Assembly: GCF_027622855.1 (NCBI RefSeq)
Contig: NZ_JAPZVR010000002.1
Location: 576,681-640,680, forward strand
Reading direction: 5' to 3'
DNA: 64,000 nt
From: Glycomyces algeriensis
GTDB lineage: Bacteria > Actinomycetota > Actinomycetes > Mycobacteriales > Micromonosporaceae
Shown here: positions 61,716 through 64,000 of the stretch, one piece after another
How the letters are laid out: the number at the start of each line of letters is the position of its first letter
Position numbering within the stretch: position 1 is the stretch's first letter
Notes under the pieces: generated by a model
What the model was told of the DNA's origin: nothing
The model's database searches: none
What the model saw: only the letters and a program-made list of their open reading frames with translations
Program-made: the position numbers and the translations under genes

Positions 61716-62402
61716 ATGCTGGGCATGAAAACTCGCCGCGCGCTCGCCGTCGCCGCCGCGCTCGGACTGCTCGTCGCCACCTCCGGGTGCCTCCGGCTGG
61801 ACCTCGGCCTCCAGGTCCGCCCCGACGACACCGTGGGCGGCGTGTTCACCGCCGCCTGGAGCGACGAGTTCGTCGCCCAGGCCGCCGACGAGGGCCTGGA
61901 CCAGGCGCAGCTCGACGCGTTCCTCGACGCCCTCCTCGACGGCGTGCCCGGCACCGAGCGCACCCCGTACGACGAGGACGGCTACAGCGGCTACACCGCG
62001 ACCTTCACCGACCGCCCGCTCGCCGACTTCGCCGAATTCGGCGGCGACGACTGGGGCTACCTCCGGCTCGACCACACCGGCCGCGAGTACGGCCTCGAAG
62101 GCCACTGGGACCTGCGCGCCGCCGGGTTCCTCGACCCCACCGCGTTCGAGGACGCCGAGATCCTCCTCAGCGTCGACTTCCCCGCCCGCGTCACCGAGCA
62201 CAACGGCACCCTCGAAGGGCGCACCGTCACCTGGACCATGACCCCCGGCGCCGAGTACGACCTCAACGCCACCGCCGTCGAGAACAACGGCGTCGCGTTC
62301 CTCATCGCCGGCGTCGTATTCCTGCTGGTCGTCTGCGGGCTGCTGTGGCTGTGGCAGTGGGGGCGTTTGCGCCGGTACTCCGTCGGCAACCCGTCTTCCT
62401 GA
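61716..62402 (+). CDS. LppM-like lipoprotein with C-terminal membrane anchor
   Basis: 228 aa. Signal ALAVAAALGLLVATSGC with lipobox Cys, a globular LppM-type domain of about 150 residues (LRLDLGLQVRPDDTVGGVFTA start), then a C-terminal helix VAFLIAGVVFLLVVCGLLWLWQW and short basic tail. LppM in mycobacteria is a surface lipoprotein affecting phagosome interaction. ATG at 61716; Met at 61725 also possible. Confidence 0.78.
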   Translation: MLGMKTRRALAVAAALGLLVATSGCLRLDLGLQVRPDDTVGGVFTAAWSDEFVAQAADEGLDQAQLDAFLDALLDGVPGTERTPYDEDGYSGYTATFTDRPLADFAEFGGDDWGYLRLDHTGREYGLEGHWDLRAAGFLDPTAFEDAEILLSVDFPARVTEHNGTLEGRTVTWTMTPGAEYDLNATAVENNGVAFLIAGVVFLLVVCGLLWLWQWGRLRRYSVGNPSS

Positions 62403-62501
62403 GCCGTTAGCTCCAGCACAAACCGTAGCCGTCTCACCTACGGCCCGTATTCTGGTGAGCCTGTCGGCATAACGGATCGATAACACCAGCGGGGAGGGCC
62501 G

Positions 62502-63398
62502 GTGACTCAGTACGAGTCGAAAAGCAAGGGGCACAAGCAACACGACCCCGGCATGGAACTGAGCATCGGCCAGGTCCTCGCCGCCGCGGGCGCCACCGTC
62601 CTCGGCGCGGTCCTCGCCAAACTCCTCGGCCTCTGGGGCACCCTCGCAGGAACCGCCGTCCTCAGCGTCTGCTCCTCCATCGGCGCCGTCCTCATCCTGC
62701 GGGCCATGCGCCGCACCGGCGAGAAGATCAAGGAGCAGATCACCGCGCTCGCGCCCGTTGCCAAGGGCAAGGCCGCCGCGGTGACGCAGCCGCTCGGACC
62801 CGGCAGCGCCACGGCCGTCGCGAAGGTCCCCGGCACCGAACCGGACCAGGACGCCACAGCCGTCCTCGACCGGCCCGACGCCACCCGGCCGCTCGACGCG
62901 GCCGACGCCGACGCCGGCTCGGACGCCACCGAGGTCCTCGGCACCGCCGACACCGACGTCATCGTGATCCCGGCCGAACCCGCCCCCGAAGGCCACGTCT
63001 CGAAGACCCAGTCGAACAAGCGGACCCTCGTGGCCATCCTCGTCTCCAGCGTCCTCGTCTTCGCCCTCACGATCATCGCGCTGTTCCTCCTCGGCGCCCT
63101 CACCGGCGACCCCGAGCGGTTCGTCAGCGACGGTTCCGAGACCACCGTCATCGAGACCCACATCGAGAGCGACGCCCCCGAGAGCCCCACGACCTCCGAG
63201 GCCCCCACCGAATCCGGGTCCCCGAGCGAGACGCCCACCTCCGAGGCGCCCTCGGCGAGCACCTCCCCGAGCGAGTCCGCGACCACCGAGTCGCCCAGCC
63301 CCTCCCCCAGTCCCGAGACCGGATCCGGCGGCTCCGAGGCGACCCCCAGCCCCACGCCGCAGGACGACACCGCCAGCGAGAGCCCCGCCATCGAGTAG
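62502..63398 (+). CDS. Membrane protein with Ser/Thr/Glu-rich extracellular tail
   Basis: 298 aa. Two N-terminal hydrophobic segments (VLAAAGATVLGAVLAKLLGL, TLAGTAVLSVCSSIGAVLIL), a cytoplasmic Asp/Ala-rich stretch with repeated ATxxLD elements, a further helix LVAILVSSVLVFALTIIALFLLG, and a Ser/Thr/Pro/Glu tail of about 90 residues that would lie outside. GTG start at 62502. No family recognised. Confidence 0.7.
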   Translation: MTQYESKSKGHKQHDPGMELSIGQVLAAAGATVLGAVLAKLLGLWGTLAGTAVLSVCSSIGAVLILRAMRRTGEKIKEQITALAPVAKGKAAAVTQPLGPGSATAVAKVPGTEPDQDATAVLDRPDATRPLDAADADAGSDATEVLGTADTDVIVIPAEPAPEGHVSKTQSNKRTLVAILVSSVLVFALTIIALFLLGALTGDPERFVSDGSETTVIETHIESDAPESPTTSEAPTESGSPSETPTSEAPSASTSPSESATTESPSPSPSPETGSGGSEATPSPTPQDDTASESPAIE

Positions 63399-63410
63399 CG
63401 GGGCAGCGAA

Positions 63411-63436
63411 AAGGGCCCGCCTTTCGACGGGCCCTT
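63411..63436. terminator. Shared terminator of the membrane gene and dapB
   Basis: A 9-bp perfect stem (63411-63419 with 63428-63436) with an 8-base loop, followed by CTTC. Confidence 0.7.
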
Positions 63437-63481
63437 CTTCGTGCAGTCCTGGTTTGCAAATGGCGCTGGTTTGCGAATACC

Positions 63482-64000
<519 letters not shown>

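Overview
This window is chromosomal DNA from a high-GC actinobacterium. The evidence is pervasive GC at third codon positions, many GTG and TTG starts, 4-base stop/start overlaps, a P-loop ftsK intein, actinobacterial families (PspM, ClgR, LppM-like lipoprotein, HAAS/PadR, DUF4097, peptidase inhibitor I36) and the order dapB / thyX / dapA / RNase J / ftsK / rimO / pgsA / clgR / pspA, which resembles Streptomyces and its relatives. A filamentous family such as Glycomycetaceae or Micromonosporaceae is plausible, but the sequence alone does not fix the genus. No rRNA, tRNA, CRISPR array, insertion sequence or prophage was recognised.

Layout. 1-3836 (minus): sugar-acid catabolism operon (L-fuconate dehydratase, uronate isomerase, Gfo/Idh/MocA oxidoreductase). 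3914-10467: central metabolism (gcvT; pepA; lpdA and sucB of the 2-oxoacid dehydrogenase complexes). 10605-19374: accessory stretch with an unknown gene, a poly-C tract, a 93-bp tandem repeat, two tandem aminoglycoside-phosphotransferase-like kinases, two SAM methyltransferases, a 13-copy heptamer repeat, a thioesterase, a flavin-reductase-like protein and a KstD-like FAD dehydrogenase. 19613-25624: bifunctional class A penicillin-binding protein, a PLP amino-acid deaminase/aldolase facing an FAD lactone oxidase, and a secreted I36 protein. 25793-33952: RibD-C reductase followed by a DNA-end-processing block (HerA-like ATPase, SbcD, SbcC) and, after an exported beta-carbonic anhydrase, a protein that looks like NurA. 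34176-41154: secreted transglycosylase-like protein, HAAS/PadR module, gltX with an FAH-family enzyme, and a secreted propeller-like protein. 41305-48479 (minus): cimA with a probable transcription-attenuation leader, an LPTTG wall-anchored beta-trefoil protein, the envelope-stress block pspM-pspA-clgR, pgsA and rimO. 48696-64000: lipoprotein, ftsK with a class 3 intein, an SDR enzyme, a membrane protein, RNase J with dapA, thyX, an RHH regulator with a DUF4097 protein, DUF2752, an LppM-like lipoprotein, a membrane protein and the 3' part of dapB.

How genes work together. HerA, SbcD and SbcC are tightly coupled (an 8-base overlap at the start of herA, a 1-base overlap between sbcD and sbcC), and the NurA-like gene about 1.1 kb downstream would complete a bacterial counterpart of the archaeal HerA-Mre11-Rad50-NurA end-resection set. 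ClgR, PspA and PspM form the actinobacterial membrane-stress module. dapA and dapB serve lysine and diaminopimelate synthesis. Most convergent gene pairs share one strong GC-rich hairpin terminator. Several non-coding gaps hold short tandem repeats.
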